Part shown: positions 1 through 7,920 of the stretch, one piece after another
Position numbering within the stretch: position 1 is the first letter of the stretch
Layout: every line of letters begins with the position of its first letter
From: Firmicutes bacterium UBA5486
GTDB taxonomy: Bacteria; Bacillota; UBA4882; UBA10575
Length of the DNA: 21,320 bases
Reading direction: 5' to 3'
NCBI GenBank assembly: GCA_002427045.1
Contig: DIPO01000064.1
Span: 15,943-37,262 of the forward strand
Notes under the pieces: generated by a model
What the model was told of the DNA's origin: nothing
Databases searched by the model: none
The model's input: the letters and a program-made list of their open reading frames with translations, nothing else
Translations under genes and position numbers: made by a program

Positions 1-23
1 AGCGTTTTCCTTGATATAGATGG

Positions 24-67
24 AAAGGCGAAATGTGAGACTAACGAGCGACGAGTATCGAGCTGTA
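24..67 (+). repeat. Family-2 interspersed repeat, left-edge copy
   Basis: A block with AAAGGC followed by ACGAGCGACGAGTATCGAGC matches positions 18670-18714 (AAAGGC, then ACGAGCGACAAGTTTCGAGT) and, inverted, 18771-18814. The first 23 bases also resemble the tail that follows family-1 copy D near 18636-18655, so the window probably opens inside a composite element. Frame 1 is open from base 1 to a TAG at 73-75 (24 codons), but with repeat similarity in it I do not call a gene end. Confidence 0.5.
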
Positions 68-120
68 TTTTCTAGGTAGTTTGAATATAACAATACAATT
101 AGCTTATATATTATAATAAA

Positions 121-178
121 CCAGGTCTTCTTCGGATGTAGAATATACTTTCTATCATAATCCGGAGACTGGTTTTAT
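121..178 (+). terminator. Imperfect terminator hairpin for an upstream + gene
   Basis: CCAG and CGGAT on the left (121-136) pair with ATCCG and CTGG on the right (160-172) with internal mismatches, and TTTTATT follows. This suits the end of a gene lying to the left of the window. The stem is imperfect and no such gene is visible here. Confidence 0.4.
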
Positions 179-187
179 TGATTAAAG

Positions 188-219
188 AGGCTGTTCCAAA
201 AGAATTTTAGGAACAGCCT
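188..219. terminator. Perfect 10-bp inverted repeat, possible terminator
   Basis: AGGCTGTTCC (188-197) and GGAACAGCCT (210-219) form a perfect 10-bp stem with a 12-base loop. No U-tract follows on the + strand (A-rich sequence does) and only a short CTTTAAT follows on the - strand. It may be a minus-strand terminator or an extragenic palindrome. Confidence 0.35.
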
Positions 220-280
220 AAAAATTATTTAAAAAAAAGAAGGATATTAATAGAAGATGTCTAATTTAAATATAAACGGT

Positions 281-310
281 ACCGTGAACGCTCACGTAAA
301 CGTTCACGGT
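281..310. promoter_or_regulatory. Double LacI-family operator upstream of the regulator
   Basis: Two operator-like palindromes sit side by side: CGTGAACGCTCACG at 283-296 and CGTAAACGTTCACG at 295-308 (one mismatch from a perfect palindrome). Their centres are 12 bp apart and they share two bases. Together they also form a perfect 10-bp inverted repeat, ACCGTGAACG (281-290) with CGTTCACGGT (301-310). LacI-family operators typically have a central CG within such a palindrome. The site lies 24 bp upstream of the LacI-type gene, which suggests autoregulation and control of the sugar operon. Confidence 0.7.
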
Positions 311-333
311 AATGGGATAGGAAAGTGATTCTT

Positions 334-1359
334 ATGAATGTTACGATGAAAGATATTGCTAAAATAGCTGGAGTCTCAGTAAATACAGTTTCTAGGGCAT
401 TAAATGATAAACCAGAGATCAATGAAGATACCAAACGACGTATTAAGCAGATTGCTAGTGAGCTAAATTATACTCCGAACAGTATTGCGGCATCTCTAGC
501 TTCTCGGAAGTCAAAAACAATTGGCCTAATAATTCCTGATATTTGTGACCCGTTTTTTGCACAGCAAGCACGGGGTGTTGAAGATACTGCTGAGAAAGAA
601 GGATATTCTGTTATCCTTTTAAATACTGATGAAATTTCTGAAGCAGAGCTAGACGCAGTCGAAACCCTTCGTAGTATTAGGGTAGCTGGAATGTTATTGA
701 CTTCTGTGTTTTCACGTACAGATCATATTGAGAATCTAAAAAAACAGAAGGTTCCATTGGTATTACTTAACCGGCGTTGTCAGGAAATTGATACTGATTA
801 TGTAATTAATAACAATGAAAAAGGTGCTTATAAAGCTACTAAACATTTGATTAAACTTGGCCATAAACGGATCGGAGTTATTTTGGGGCCGCAAAGAATA
901 ACTAGTGTTCAGGATCGTTACGCTGGTTATATGAAAGCTATGGATGAGGCGGGTATAGAAAAATCTGCGGAATATGTTGTATGTGGTGAAAACTTTAAAC
1001 CTGATACAGGAGAACTACTTGCTGAACAATTATTACAAAATAACCTCAGGCCAACAGCGATACTTGCCTATTGTGATAGTTTAGCGATGGGAGCTTATGC
1101 TGCAGCCAGGAAAAGGGGATTATCAATCCCGGAAGATCTAGCATTAGTTGGCTATGATGATATTCCGTATGCTAAGTACTTTGAAATTCCACTGACAACT
1201 ATTGCCCAACCAGCCTATAAAATGGGCGAGGTGGCTTGTAAAATTATCTTAGAAAAAATCAAATCGGGGGGTGGTAGGAACAGAGTAAAATCAGAACCAC
1301 AACATATTGTTTTTGAACCCCAATTAATAATTCGGAGGTCTTGTGGAGCCAGGTCATAG
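334..1359 (+). CDS. LacI-family transcriptional regulator
   Basis: A cytoplasmic repressor of the LacI/GalR family, probably sensing a sugar and controlling the transport genes behind it. The N-terminal helix-turn-helix (about residues 4-25) contains KDIAKIAGVSVNTVSRAL, followed by the hinge region ending near IAASLASRKSKTIGLIIP. A periplasmic-binding-protein-like effector domain fills residues 60-341. I chose ATG 334 (MNVTMKDIA): the AGGA at 319-322 is only two bases from the GTG at 325 but 11 bases from 334, and family members commonly begin with MNVT. ATG 346 is the other option. A double operator lies just upstream. The cupin and ABC transporter genes follow on the same strand, 56 bp on. 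The sugar cannot be read from the sequence. Confidence 0.93.
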   Translation: MNVTMKDIAKIAGVSVNTVSRALNDKPEINEDTKRRIKQIASELNYTPNSIAASLASRKSKTIGLIIPDICDPFFAQQARGVEDTAEKEGYSVILLNTDEISEAELDAVETLRSIRVAGMLLTSVFSRTDHIENLKKQKVPLVLLNRRCQEIDTDYVINNNEKGAYKATKHLIKLGHKRIGVILGPQRITSVQDRYAGYMKAMDEAGIEKSAEYVVCGENFKPDTGELLAEQLLQNNLRPTAILAYCDSLAMGAYAAARKRGLSIPEDLALVGYDDIPYAKYFEIPLTTIAQPAYKMGEVACKIILEKIKSGGGRNRVKSEPQHIVFEPQLIIRRSCGARS

Positions 1360-1415
1360 AACAGGTTAGTTTTATTAGATGATGAAGAAGCAAATTTATA
1401 AGGGGGATTAAGATT

Positions 1416-1751
1416 ATGATGAAGCATTTTCCAGACTTTATTCGTAATGAAAAAAACAGAGTTCCTAATGCTCCAGAGGGGATGGAGGGTTTTGTGTTTG
1501 ATGGCGCCGATGGATCTCAGATAGTACTATGGGAGAATGTTGCGGGAGGTTCTGTAGAGCTACACCAACATGACTACTGGGAATACTGTTATGTACTTGA
1601 CGGATGTTATGAAGGTGTAGTAGATGGTAAACCGATTAAACTGGAACCAGGTGATGAATGTATTATTCCTCCAGGAGTACCTCATAAGGGTAAACATAGT
1701 AAAAACTACCGCGCTCTTGATATTTTCGGGGGCTGTCGTGTTAAACGTTAA
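1416..1751 (+). CDS. Small single-domain cupin protein
   Basis: A 111-residue protein that is almost entirely one cupin_2 beta-barrel. The metal-binding pattern is visible: His50 and His52 (LHQHDYWEY), Glu56, then the second motif PGDECIIPPGVPH with His90. There is no signal peptide, so it is cytoplasmic. GGGGG at 1402-1406 lies nine bases before ATG 1416 (ATG 1419 is the alternative). It sits between the LacI regulator and the sugar-binding protein. Cupins in such operons may be sugar isomerases, mutarotase-like enzymes or sugar sensors, and nothing here separates those options. The fold is secure, the reaction unknown. Confidence 0.85.
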   Translation: MMKHFPDFIRNEKNRVPNAPEGMEGFVFDGADGSQIVLWENVAGGSVELHQHDYWEYCYVLDGCYEGVVDGKPIKLEPGDECIIPPGVPHKGKHSKNYRALDIFGGCRVKR

Positions 1752-1860
1752 ACGCTAAATATTATCTTCAAAAGCCTAAGGAACTAAAGGGGGTGATAGA
1801 TAGAGTTAACTGGTCGGTATAAACGTAAATGATACATCAAAATTATTAGGAGGGAACATA

Positions 1861-3150
1861 ATGAAAAAAACAGTGTCTATTCTAACCTTAACCTTGTGTT
1901 TGTTGGTGTTAATGAGTTGCCCAGTTTTTGCTAAGACCATAAATGTTTGGACAGGTTTTCCAGAACTCGAACCGTTTTACAAATGGGCGGGTGCTGAGTT
2001 TTCTAAAACTCACCCTGAAATTGAAGTTAAGGTTTTAAGCACAAGTCTCCGTGAATTTGAGCAGAAGTTAGTTACGTCTATACCGACGGGAACCGGACCG
2101 GAAGTCTTTGATGTTGGCCCATATATTGCTATTAAGCTTATTGATGCCGATTTACTGCCGGTTAACCCCCCAGAGTTGGATTCTTATTTAAAAAGTGGAG
2201 CTTGGAGTCAATTCGCTGTTGATTATGTGACAATTAAAGGAAATACTTATGGCCTTCCGTTAATGAATGGGAGTAGAGCAGCACTATTTTATAACAAGGA
2301 TATGTTTATTGAGGCTGGTCTTGATCCGAATAAACCGCCTACAAATTATGAGGAATTAATGGAGGCTGCTCAAAAGCTTACTAAGTATGATAAATCCGGG
2401 AAGGTTATCCGTAGCGGATTGAGCTTGAGAATCTCCGGTGGTGGCAGTGGGCTTACGGAAAAATTCCGCTTTGTACTTCATAACGCTGGTGCTGACCTAA
2501 TTGTTCCGACAAAAAATGGTAAATGGAAAAATGGTATTGATAATGAAGCCGGACGTGAGGCTTTACGTTATTACATTGATGCTCTCCACAAATATAAAGT
2601 TGATGACCCACAAGTTAAACATGATTCTGATGCTTTTGTGACTGAGACAACCGCTATGTTTTTAAGAGAGAGTTGGGTAATTGGTGAAGTTAATTCTAAA
2701 AACCCGAATTTGAATTATGGAGTAGCGCCAATGCCTGGTTGGAAACGGTATGATACACTATCTCAACCCTGGGCGATTTATATGTCAATGGAGGGTGCCC
2801 AGTCAAAAGAGGTTATTGAGTTTATGAAATTCCTCACTAGTACGCAGGCAGCACCCAAACTAATTGAACTGTCAGGATGGATTCCGGAGAGAAACTTTGA
2901 TTCTGAGCCTTTGGTTAAAGAAATACCTCAGTATGAATTCTTTGTAAATCCTCCTGCAGAGATTGGATATTATGCAGATCCAGTGATTCCAGCCTTTGAT
3001 GAGATCCAAACCAAAGTAGCAGATGAACTGATGGAAGCCTTCCTTAACAAAAAACTAGTTGATAATCCAAAAGAACTAGATAAGACTGTTCGAAAGATTG
3101 CAAAGCTAATCGATTCAGTTTTGAAGCGTAATAATGCTTATGGGAAATAA
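1861..3150 (+). CDS. Sugar ABC transporter, extracellular solute-binding protein (family 1)
   Basis: This is the binding protein that delivers a sugar or oligosaccharide to the permease pair encoded downstream. It has 429 residues, the normal size for family-1 binding proteins. A Sec signal peptide covers about residues 1-24 and ends VFA before KTINVWTGF. There is a Cys at position 20 (LMSC), but the context is a poor lipobox, so I favour signal peptidase I cleavage; a lipoprotein cannot be excluded. Family landmarks include NVWTG, EFSKTHPEIEV, FDVGPY, LPLMNGSRAALFYNKDMF and the WAIYMS/FMKFL region. AGGAGGG lies eight bases upstream of the ATG. A strong hairpin (3168-3200) follows the stop, which may raise its message level relative to the permeases. 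Confidence 0.93.
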   Translation: MKKTVSILTLTLCLLVLMSCPVFAKTINVWTGFPELEPFYKWAGAEFSKTHPEIEVKVLSTSLREFEQKLVTSIPTGTGPEVFDVGPYIAIKLIDADLLPVNPPELDSYLKSGAWSQFAVDYVTIKGNTYGLPLMNGSRAALFYNKDMFIEAGLDPNKPPTNYEELMEAAQKLTKYDKSGKVIRSGLSLRISGGGSGLTEKFRFVLHNAGADLIVPTKNGKWKNGIDNEAGREALRYYIDALHKYKVDDPQVKHDSDAFVTETTAMFLRESWVIGEVNSKNPNLNYGVAPMPGWKRYDTLSQPWAIYMSMEGAQSKEVIEFMKFLTSTQAAPKLIELSGWIPERNFDSEPLVKEIPQYEFFVNPPAEIGYYADPVIPAFDEIQTKVADELMEAFLNKKLVDNPKELDKTVRKIAKLIDSVLKRNNAYGK

Positions 3151-3167
3151 ACGAAAATAAAGTTGTT

Positions 3168-3200
3168 CTGTCTTCCCGGTTTTTATAACCGGGAAGACAG
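3168..3200 (+). terminator. Intercistronic hairpin, leaky terminator or mRNA stabiliser
   Basis: CTGTCTTCCCGGT (3168-3180) and ACCGGGAAGACAG (3188-3200) form a perfect 13-bp GC-containing stem with a 7-base loop, followed only by GATTCTTTTC. It sits 18 bp after the binding-protein stop and 45 bp before the first permease. The weak U-tract suggests partial termination or protection of the upstream mRNA rather than a full stop. Confidence 0.65.
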
Positions 3201-3244
3201 GATTCTTTTCTAAACAAACTTTGATGGGAAGGAAAGGTGATTAA

Positions 3245-4150
3245 ATGCAAAGTCTAGGTTTAGATAAGTATTCGTCTAGCGAACGTTCAAGGTTCTTATT
3301 CTGCTATCTAATGCTCCTCCCAATTTTAGCATTATTCTTCCTGTTTCGTGTATTTCCTATAATCAAGACTTTTTGGATGAGTTTTTTTGATTGGAAATTG
3401 GTAGGAAAAGAACGGCCTTTTTTGGGCTTGGGTAACTATTTGATGTTGCTAAGTGACGATCAATTTCTACTTTCGATGAAAAACACCTTTTTATACGCAG
3501 GAGCAAGTGTTATTATTTGTCTTTTGCTTTCTCTGCCGATTGCAGTGGTATTAGCAAAAAAAACAAAGTTCAGTGGGTTTTATCAAGCAATCTATTTTTT
3601 ACCATATATTACTCCCTTGGTTCCAATGGCAGTAGCATGGAAGTGGATTTATGATCCCAGGTATGGTATATTAAACTACATTTTATCGATATTTGGCATT
3701 GAACCAATTGGTTGGCTAATTTATCCCAACATTGCAATTTGGGCTTTGATTATTATGAATGTATGGAAAAACTTAGGGTACAATATAGTATTGCTGATGG
3801 TTGGATTAAAAAATATTTCTCCTATGTATTACGAGGCTGCAAGTATAGATGGAGCCTATGGATGGAAATGTTTTCGTTATATTACATTACCTTTGCTAAA
3901 ACCCATTCTGCTATATGTCTTAGTTACTTCGACCATTAATGCCTTTAATGTTTTTACGCAGGTATATGTAATGACTCTTGGTTCCCAAGCTGCTCCTGGA
4001 AGGGCGGTACGGGTTTTACTCTATGATATTTATGAAAATGGTTTCAGATATTTCCGATTAGGGTATGCTTCAGCAGAAGCAGTAGTACTAACAATTATCG
4101 TAATAACTTTGACTTTAATCCAATTTAAATTCATTAAATCTGAAGAGTAA
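3245..4150 (+). CDS. Sugar ABC transporter permease (MalF/UgpA type)
   Basis: This is one half of the membrane channel for the sugar transporter. It has 301 residues with about six membrane segments, the first at roughly residues 18-40 (FCYLMLLPILALFFLFRVFP). The EAA loop that docks the ATPase is present near residue 197 (YYEAASIDGAYGWKCF, then RYITLPLLKP). Its start is preceded by GGAAAGG. The stop codon runs into the ribosome binding site of the second permease, with 11 bp between the genes, so the two are coupled. No ATPase is encoded in this operon; in many Firmicutes a shared MsmX-type ATPase serves such transporters, and I infer that here. Confidence 0.93.
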   Translation: MQSLGLDKYSSSERSRFLFCYLMLLPILALFFLFRVFPIIKTFWMSFFDWKLVGKERPFLGLGNYLMLLSDDQFLLSMKNTFLYAGASVIICLLLSLPIAVVLAKKTKFSGFYQAIYFLPYITPLVPMAVAWKWIYDPRYGILNYILSIFGIEPIGWLIYPNIAIWALIIMNVWKNLGYNIVLLMVGLKNISPMYYEAASIDGAYGWKCFRYITLPLLKPILLYVLVTSTINAFNVFTQVYVMTLGSQAAPGRAVRVLLYDIYENGFRYFRLGYASAEAVVLTIIVITLTLIQFKFIKSEE

Positions 4151-4161
4151 GGAGGGAAGAT

Positions 4162-5013
4162 ATGATGGCTAAAATAGGAAAGAATAAGAGACGGGAATTG
4201 CTACATGCGATTTTAAAGCATCTGGGTTTGCTTATGGGCTCCTTTTTTATGGTAATCCCTTTTCTATGGATGCTTTCTACTTCCTTTAAACCTGAAGTTG
4301 AAGTATTGATTTGGCCTCCTAGATTATTACCTAATGATCCAACATATCTTAATTTCGTGGAATTATTTAGACAAGCACCTTTTTTTCGATTCTTTTGCAA
4401 TAGTATGTTGGTTTCAACAGTATCAACGATTGTTATCCTCCTTACCTCTCTGGTTGGCGGGTTTATTTTTGCTAAATACCGTTTTCCTGGAAAAAATTTC
4501 TTATTCTTACTAATAATTGTGACAGCAATTGTTCCGTTTGAGAGTTATGTGATTCCATTATACACAATGATGGTAAAATGGAAATGGATCAATACTTATC
4601 AGGGTATTATTGCTCCCTATCTAGTAATGAGTTTTGGAATTTTCTTACTGCGTCAGCATATTAGTTCAACAATCTCAAATGAACTGATGGATGCGGCGAG
4701 AATTGATGGTTGTTCCGAATTGAGGATTCTTACGAGAATAGTTACTCCGCTTTGCAAATCATCAGGTGGTGCTTTAGGTATTTTTGCTTTTACTCAGGCT
4801 TGGATCGCTTTTATGTGGCCATTATTAATGGCTAATGAGAAAGAATTATTTAATATGGAAATTGGGTTAACAATGTTTCAATTTAAGTTTAGTACTAATT
4901 ATAGCTTATTAATGGCCGGCTCAATTATTTCTGTATCTCCAATGATTTTTATCTTTGTACTTTTACGAAGGCAAATTATTGAAAGCATCTCCCTCACTGG
5001 TTTAAAAGGATAA
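4162..5013 (+). CDS. Sugar ABC transporter permease (MalG/UgpE type)
   Basis: This is the second permease subunit, 283 residues with about six membrane segments. The EAA-type loop is near residue 177 (MDAARIDGCSELRIL, then TRIVTPLCKS). The N-terminal segment GSFFMVIPFLWMLSTSFKP is typical of MalG-like proteins, and the short end ESISLTGLKG closely follows the family's C-terminal pattern. GGAGG at 4151-4155 is six bases before ATG 4162; ATG 4165 is an equally good start. It is the last gene of the operon, and a bidirectional terminator follows 36 bp after the stop. Substrate not determined. Confidence 0.93.
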   Translation: MMAKIGKNKRRELLHAILKHLGLLMGSFFMVIPFLWMLSTSFKPEVEVLIWPPRLLPNDPTYLNFVELFRQAPFFRFFCNSMLVSTVSTIVILLTSLVGGFIFAKYRFPGKNFLFLLIIVTAIVPFESYVIPLYTMMVKWKWINTYQGIIAPYLVMSFGIFLLRQHISSTISNELMDAARIDGCSELRILTRIVTPLCKSSGGALGIFAFTQAWIAFMWPLLMANEKELFNMEIGLTMFQFKFSTNYSLLMAGSIISVSPMIFIFVLLRRQIIESISLTGLKG

Positions 5014-5048
5014 TGAAAGCGGAGCGGTTATAGAAAGGGAATATATTT

Positions 5049-5075
5049 AGAAAAGGCTGTAAAACAGCCTTTTCT
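5049..5075. terminator. Bidirectional terminator between convergent genes
   Basis: AGAAAAGGCTGT (5049-5060) pairs perfectly with ACAGCCTTTTCT (5064-5075) around a 3-base loop. The A/T ends provide a U-tract in both directions. It ends the sugar operon (+) and can also serve the convergent LiaF-like gene (-) that stops at 5127. Confidence 0.8.
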
Positions 5076-5126
5076 TGTTACAATTATGGTTTAGAGAATT
5101 GCAAAATTAATTATTAAAATATGATT

Positions 5127-6047
5127 TTAAATTCCCTGTAAAGGTTGGGTTTGCTCAGGAGCTTCCAACTGGATTCTTTTGAGTTGAAAATTGCTAACCG
5201 CAATATCCAAATCTAGATCAATCCGTTCTTCAGCTGTTTCGTAATTGGTGGAGACATACCTTTTGTCAAAGGGGAGAAAACCTAATTCTCCCAGATTGGT
5301 TTTGGTTAGTGCACCATCAAGAGTTACCTTTACTCCGGTGGTTTCAGGGATAAGGATTTCAATGTTAGAGGCACCGGCTTTTATTTTTACGTTGGTATGC
5401 TTACCATTACCGCCCAACCTGATCTCCATGTCACCAGCTCCAAAATTAAGGTCAAGCTGGGAAAAGGAAATATTTTGAAGATTAAGCTCTCCCTTTACTG
5501 CTCCGATATTAATTAAAAGCTTCCAGGCGATTCGGGGCGAGAGATTTATTTTCCAAACTGGTTTTTGGTGAGTATATTTAGAATGATTAAACTTGTTATC
5601 TTCAGGCTTGATTTTTAGTTTTAAATTATTATCCGAATCAGCAGTACTAATGATTGCAGGAATTTCTTGAAAATAACCTTCGGCCCAGTTTTCGCTGGTC
5701 GTTCCGATTATCAATTTCCCAGCGCCAAAATTAAGATCCAATGTCCCGGCAGAGAGCGCCGGGTAATCAGAAGTATTGATAAGAAAATGCTCTTCGACCT
5801 TTTCAAATGAGGTCTTCGAAAAGAGGAGAATAACTGTTCCAATGAGTAGAATAATGATGATAAAAGCTATTCCGCGGGGGATTTTTCCCTTCCAAAGGAG
5901 ACTGAAGCCAAGAAGGATTAGTAAGATGGGCCCGATGAACGGTAATAAACGGATAAGATGCCATGCACCGTATCCAAGGTTGTTTATAAATAGAATTGTA
6001 CCTAAGAGAATAAGGAAAAGGCCTCCGATAAAGTTTGTTGGTTTCAA
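5127..6047 (-). CDS. LiaF-like membrane protein with duplicated toastrack-type domain
   Basis: A 306-residue membrane protein resembling LiaF/VraT-type cell-wall-stress proteins. Three membrane segments (about residues 6-22, 32-52 and 58-76) correspond to the LiaI/LiaF-like (DUF5668-type) region. A beta-rich extracellular part follows, in which LDLNFGAG occurs twice (residues 103-110 and 198-205), so the domain is internally duplicated. The start is a TTG, supported by GGGAGG seven bases upstream. In the LiaFSR system LiaF restrains a sensor kinase; no kinase or response regulator lies beside this gene, so a signalling role is unproven. Its leader contains a family-1 repeat and an element shared with the barrel operon at 17099-17143. 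Confidence 0.75.
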   Translation of the reverse strand: MKPTNFIGGLFLILLGTILFINNLGYGAWHLIRLLPFIGPILLILLGFSLLWKGKIPRGIAFIIIILLIGTVILLFSKTSFEKVEEHFLINTSDYPALSAGTLDLNFGAGKLIIGTTSENWAEGYFQEIPAIISTADSDNNLKLKIKPEDNKFNHSKYTHQKPVWKINLSPRIAWKLLINIGAVKGELNLQNISFSQLDLNFGAGDMEIRLGGNGKHTNVKIKAGASNIEILIPETTGVKVTLDGALTKTNLGELGFLPFDKRYVSTNYETAEERIDLDLDIAVSNFQLKRIQLEAPEQTQPLQGI

Positions 6048-6106
6048 GATTATTCCTCCCTTAATTCTAGATCAGTAATAGCACTTAGAAAATGCCTTCG
6101 AAGATT

Positions 6107-6173
6107 GTCGACTCACCCGGCTTTGATTTAAATCACTGCTTGATGTTAATGTGACCGGCATGAGCGACTACCT
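6107..6173 (-). repeat. Family-1 hairpin repeat, copy B
   Basis: Read on the minus strand, this 67-base unit begins AGGTAGTCGCTCATGCCGGT and ends AAAGCCGGGTGAGTCGAC. It is nearly identical over its full length to copy A at 8981-9047 in the opposite orientation, differing at about six positions. The two ends are imperfect inverted repeats and can fold into a long stem. The segment beyond it, TCTTCGAAGGCAT on the minus strand (6091-6103), is shared with copy D. It lies between the shared promoter element and the LiaF-like gene. Confidence 0.85.
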
Positions 6174-6184
6174 GGTTGCTACTT

Positions 6185-6228
6185 TTTAACTATAATAGTC
6201 AAGATTACCAACTTAATATTACACTAAT
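6185..6228 (-). promoter_or_regulatory. Shared promoter-proximal element, LiaF-like gene copy
   Basis: This block aligns with 17099-17143 over about 45 positions with one gap; both copies keep AAGATTACCA and ACTAAT (+ strand reading). In gene orientation it contains the palindrome TTGACTATTATAGTTAA (6186-6202). By alignment with the second copy, TAATAT would be the -10 box, with no good -35. It lies about 140 bases upstream of the TTG start, with repeat copy B in between. Confidence 0.6.
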
Positions 6229-6413
6229 TTTCAAACAAATGAAAGAGCAGGTGGCTATAAAACAAAATATATTTAAAAAATAGGAGAAGTTATATAAGTT
6301 TGTAGAACCTCCGGCGCGACGAGTCTTCTGGAGAAAACCAAGTTAGTCGCTTTTTACTTAAATTGTATTATACCGTAGGTTTTTGATCGAGCAAGGGGAA
6401 AAAGGAAAGCTAT
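6229..6413. other. Non-coding stretch with a minus-strand promoter candidate
   Basis: No gene was recognised. On the minus strand TTGCTC (6389-6394) and TATAAT (6367-6372), 16 bases apart, make a plausible promoter that would start near 6360. The region downstream can fold: CTCCGG/CTGGAG around 6308-6333 (+ strand reading), and GCGAC/GTCGC at 6316-6351 followed by TTTTT on the + strand. This could be an extra promoter with a long leader for the LiaF-like gene, or a small RNA. Confidence 0.35.
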
Positions 6414-7190
6414 TTAAAATCCGGAGTTAAGATTAAGATTGCCGAGAAAAAGTTTGGTCCGTTTATTAGTAGGGTTGCCAAAGATTTTATCAGGAGTTCC
6501 TTCCTCGATAATCTCTCCTTTGTCCATGAAAATAACCCGGTCAGCTACATCGCGGGCAAAACTCATCTCATGGGTTACTACCATCATCGTCATATGTTCG
6601 GCTGCTAATGTCCGGATTACTTTCAGAACTTCACCGGTTAGTTCAGGATCAAGCGCTGAAGTAGGTTCATCAAAGAATAAGATATCAGGTTTCATTGCTA
6701 AAGCTCTAGCAATTGCTACCCGTTGGGCTTGACCACCGGAAAGCTGATAGGGGTAAGCATCGGCTTTATCACTTAAACCGATTTTAGATAGCAATTCAAA
6801 AGCAATATCCTTGGCTTTAGCCGGAGAAAGCCCTCCCACTCGGATTGGGGCTTCGGTAATATTCTGCACAACAGAAAAGTGGGGGAAAAGGTTAAAATTC
6901 TGAAAGACCATTCCTAGACGTAACCGGATCTTTCTTAGCTTTTCTTCCGGGGTATAAGAGACTTGGCCATTAGGTAAGGTAGTAACCATTGTCTCTCCAG
7001 CTACTATAATGGTACCGTGATCAATTTTTTCTAAAAGAGTGAGGCAACGTAATAGGGTGCTTTTTCCGGAACCGGAAGGGCCGATGACAGCGATCACCTC
7101 ACCCGTATTTATCTTAAAAGAAACTCCTGTAACAACATCATCTGCTCCGTCAAAGCTTTTATAGAGGTTTTCAACCTTTAAAATCTGCAT
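6414..7190 (-). CDS. Polar amino-acid ABC transporter ATP-binding protein
   Basis: This is the ATPase that powers amino-acid uptake, 258 residues, of the GlnQ/ArtP-type family. All nucleotide-binding motifs are intact: Walker A GPSGSGKST (37-45), Q-loop FQNFNLFPH (96-104), signature LSGGQ (150-154), Walker B ILFFDE (170-175) and the H-loop His207 (VVTHEMSFA). There is a roughly 10-residue acidic/basic insertion around PNGQVSYTPEEKLRKIR, common in this family. AGGAGG lies eight bases before the ATG and overlaps the permease stop, with only 12 bp between the genes. It is the last gene of a three-gene operon. The substrate cannot be stated beyond a polar amino acid. Confidence 0.95.
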   Translation of the reverse strand: MQILKVENLYKSFDGADDVVTGVSFKINTGEVIAVIGPSGSGKSTLLRCLTLLEKIDHGTIIVAGETMVTTLPNGQVSYTPEEKLRKIRLRLGMVFQNFNLFPHFSVVQNITEAPIRVGGLSPAKAKDIAFELLSKIGLSDKADAYPYQLSGGQAQRVAIARALAMKPDILFFDEPTSALDPELTGEVLKVIRTLAAEHMTMMVVTHEMSFARDVADRVIFMDKGEIIEEGTPDKIFGNPTNKRTKLFLGNLNLNSGF

Positions 7191-7202
7191 AACAATGGCC
7201 TC

Positions 7203-7877
7203 CTAATGGTAATAACTTAATTTTTTCTCAGCCGTTTCAAATACCCTTGTTACGATCCAATTCATAAAGAGATAAAGTAAGCCGGCTACAAAGAGTGGAG
7301 TAGTTGAAAAGATCCGGGAGGATTCATTTTTAGCGACCCGAAAGAGCTCGGAGATCCCAAGGATCTGTACAAGAGCACTATCTTTAACCAAAGTGATTAC
7401 TTCATTACAGATTGGAGGAAGAATCCTTTTTATGACCTGAGGGAGAATAATCCTAAAAAAAGTCTGTGTTTTAGTAAAACCTAAAACCGCGGCCGCTTCG
7501 TATTGACCCTGGGAAATTGATTCGATACCACCACGATAGATTTCTGCAAAGTAGGCGGCGTAATTTAAAGAGAAAGCAATAATGGCTGCGGTAAAACGGG
7601 GTAAACTAAATTTAAAGCCTTCGGGAAGCATATAGAAAGGTGCAAAATAAACAAAAATCAATTGTAAAAGTAAAGGGGTTCCGCGCATAATTAAGATAAA
7701 AAGTTTAATCGGGGCATTAATCCATTTTTGTGGTGCCATTCTTCCCAAGGCGATTAATAAACCTAAAGGAAGTGAAAACAGGAGAGTTAGAAAAAAGATC
7801 TGGAGTGAAGTTAGTGCCCCATTGAGTAGAAGAGCTAATAGTTTTATGATTCGGATGCTATTATCAGTCGCAAACAT
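7203..7877 (-). CDS. Polar amino-acid ABC transporter permease (HisM/GlnP type)
   Basis: This is the membrane subunit of the amino-acid importer, 224 residues and about five membrane segments, the usual size. The N-terminal stretch LLALLLNGALTSLQIFFLTL and the motif RGTPLLLQLIFVYF (65-78) are hallmarks of the HisMQ family. The ATPase-docking EAA loop is at about residues 127-146 (YEAAAVLGFTKTQTFFRIIL). AAGGGG precedes the ATG by eight bases. The 217-bp gap to the binding-protein gene upstream is unusually long for one operon; it contains a terminator-like hairpin and an L-box-like fragment. A single permease gene implies a homodimeric channel. Confidence 0.93.
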   Translation of the reverse strand: MFATDNSIRIIKLLALLLNGALTSLQIFFLTLLFSLPLGLLIALGRMAPQKWINAPIKLFILIMRGTPLLLQLIFVYFAPFYMLPEGFKFSLPRFTAAIIAFSLNYAAYFAEIYRGGIESISQGQYEAAAVLGFTKTQTFFRIILPQVIKRILPPICNEVITLVKDSALVQILGISELFRVAKNESSRIFSTTPLFVAGLLYLFMNWIVTRVFETAEKKLSYYH

Positions 7878-7920
7878 TGTGAAAACCCCTTTTTTAAAAA
7901 TTAAATAGAAAACCTAGGAA

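Noticed and set aside
325..333. GTG start for the LacI regulator nine bases upstream of ATG 334
   Set aside because: The AGGA motif is only two bases from this GTG, too close, and family members usually begin MNVT.
3712..3939. 75-residue plus-strand frame inside the first sugar permease
   Set aside because: It lies wholly inside a well-supported permease gene in another frame.
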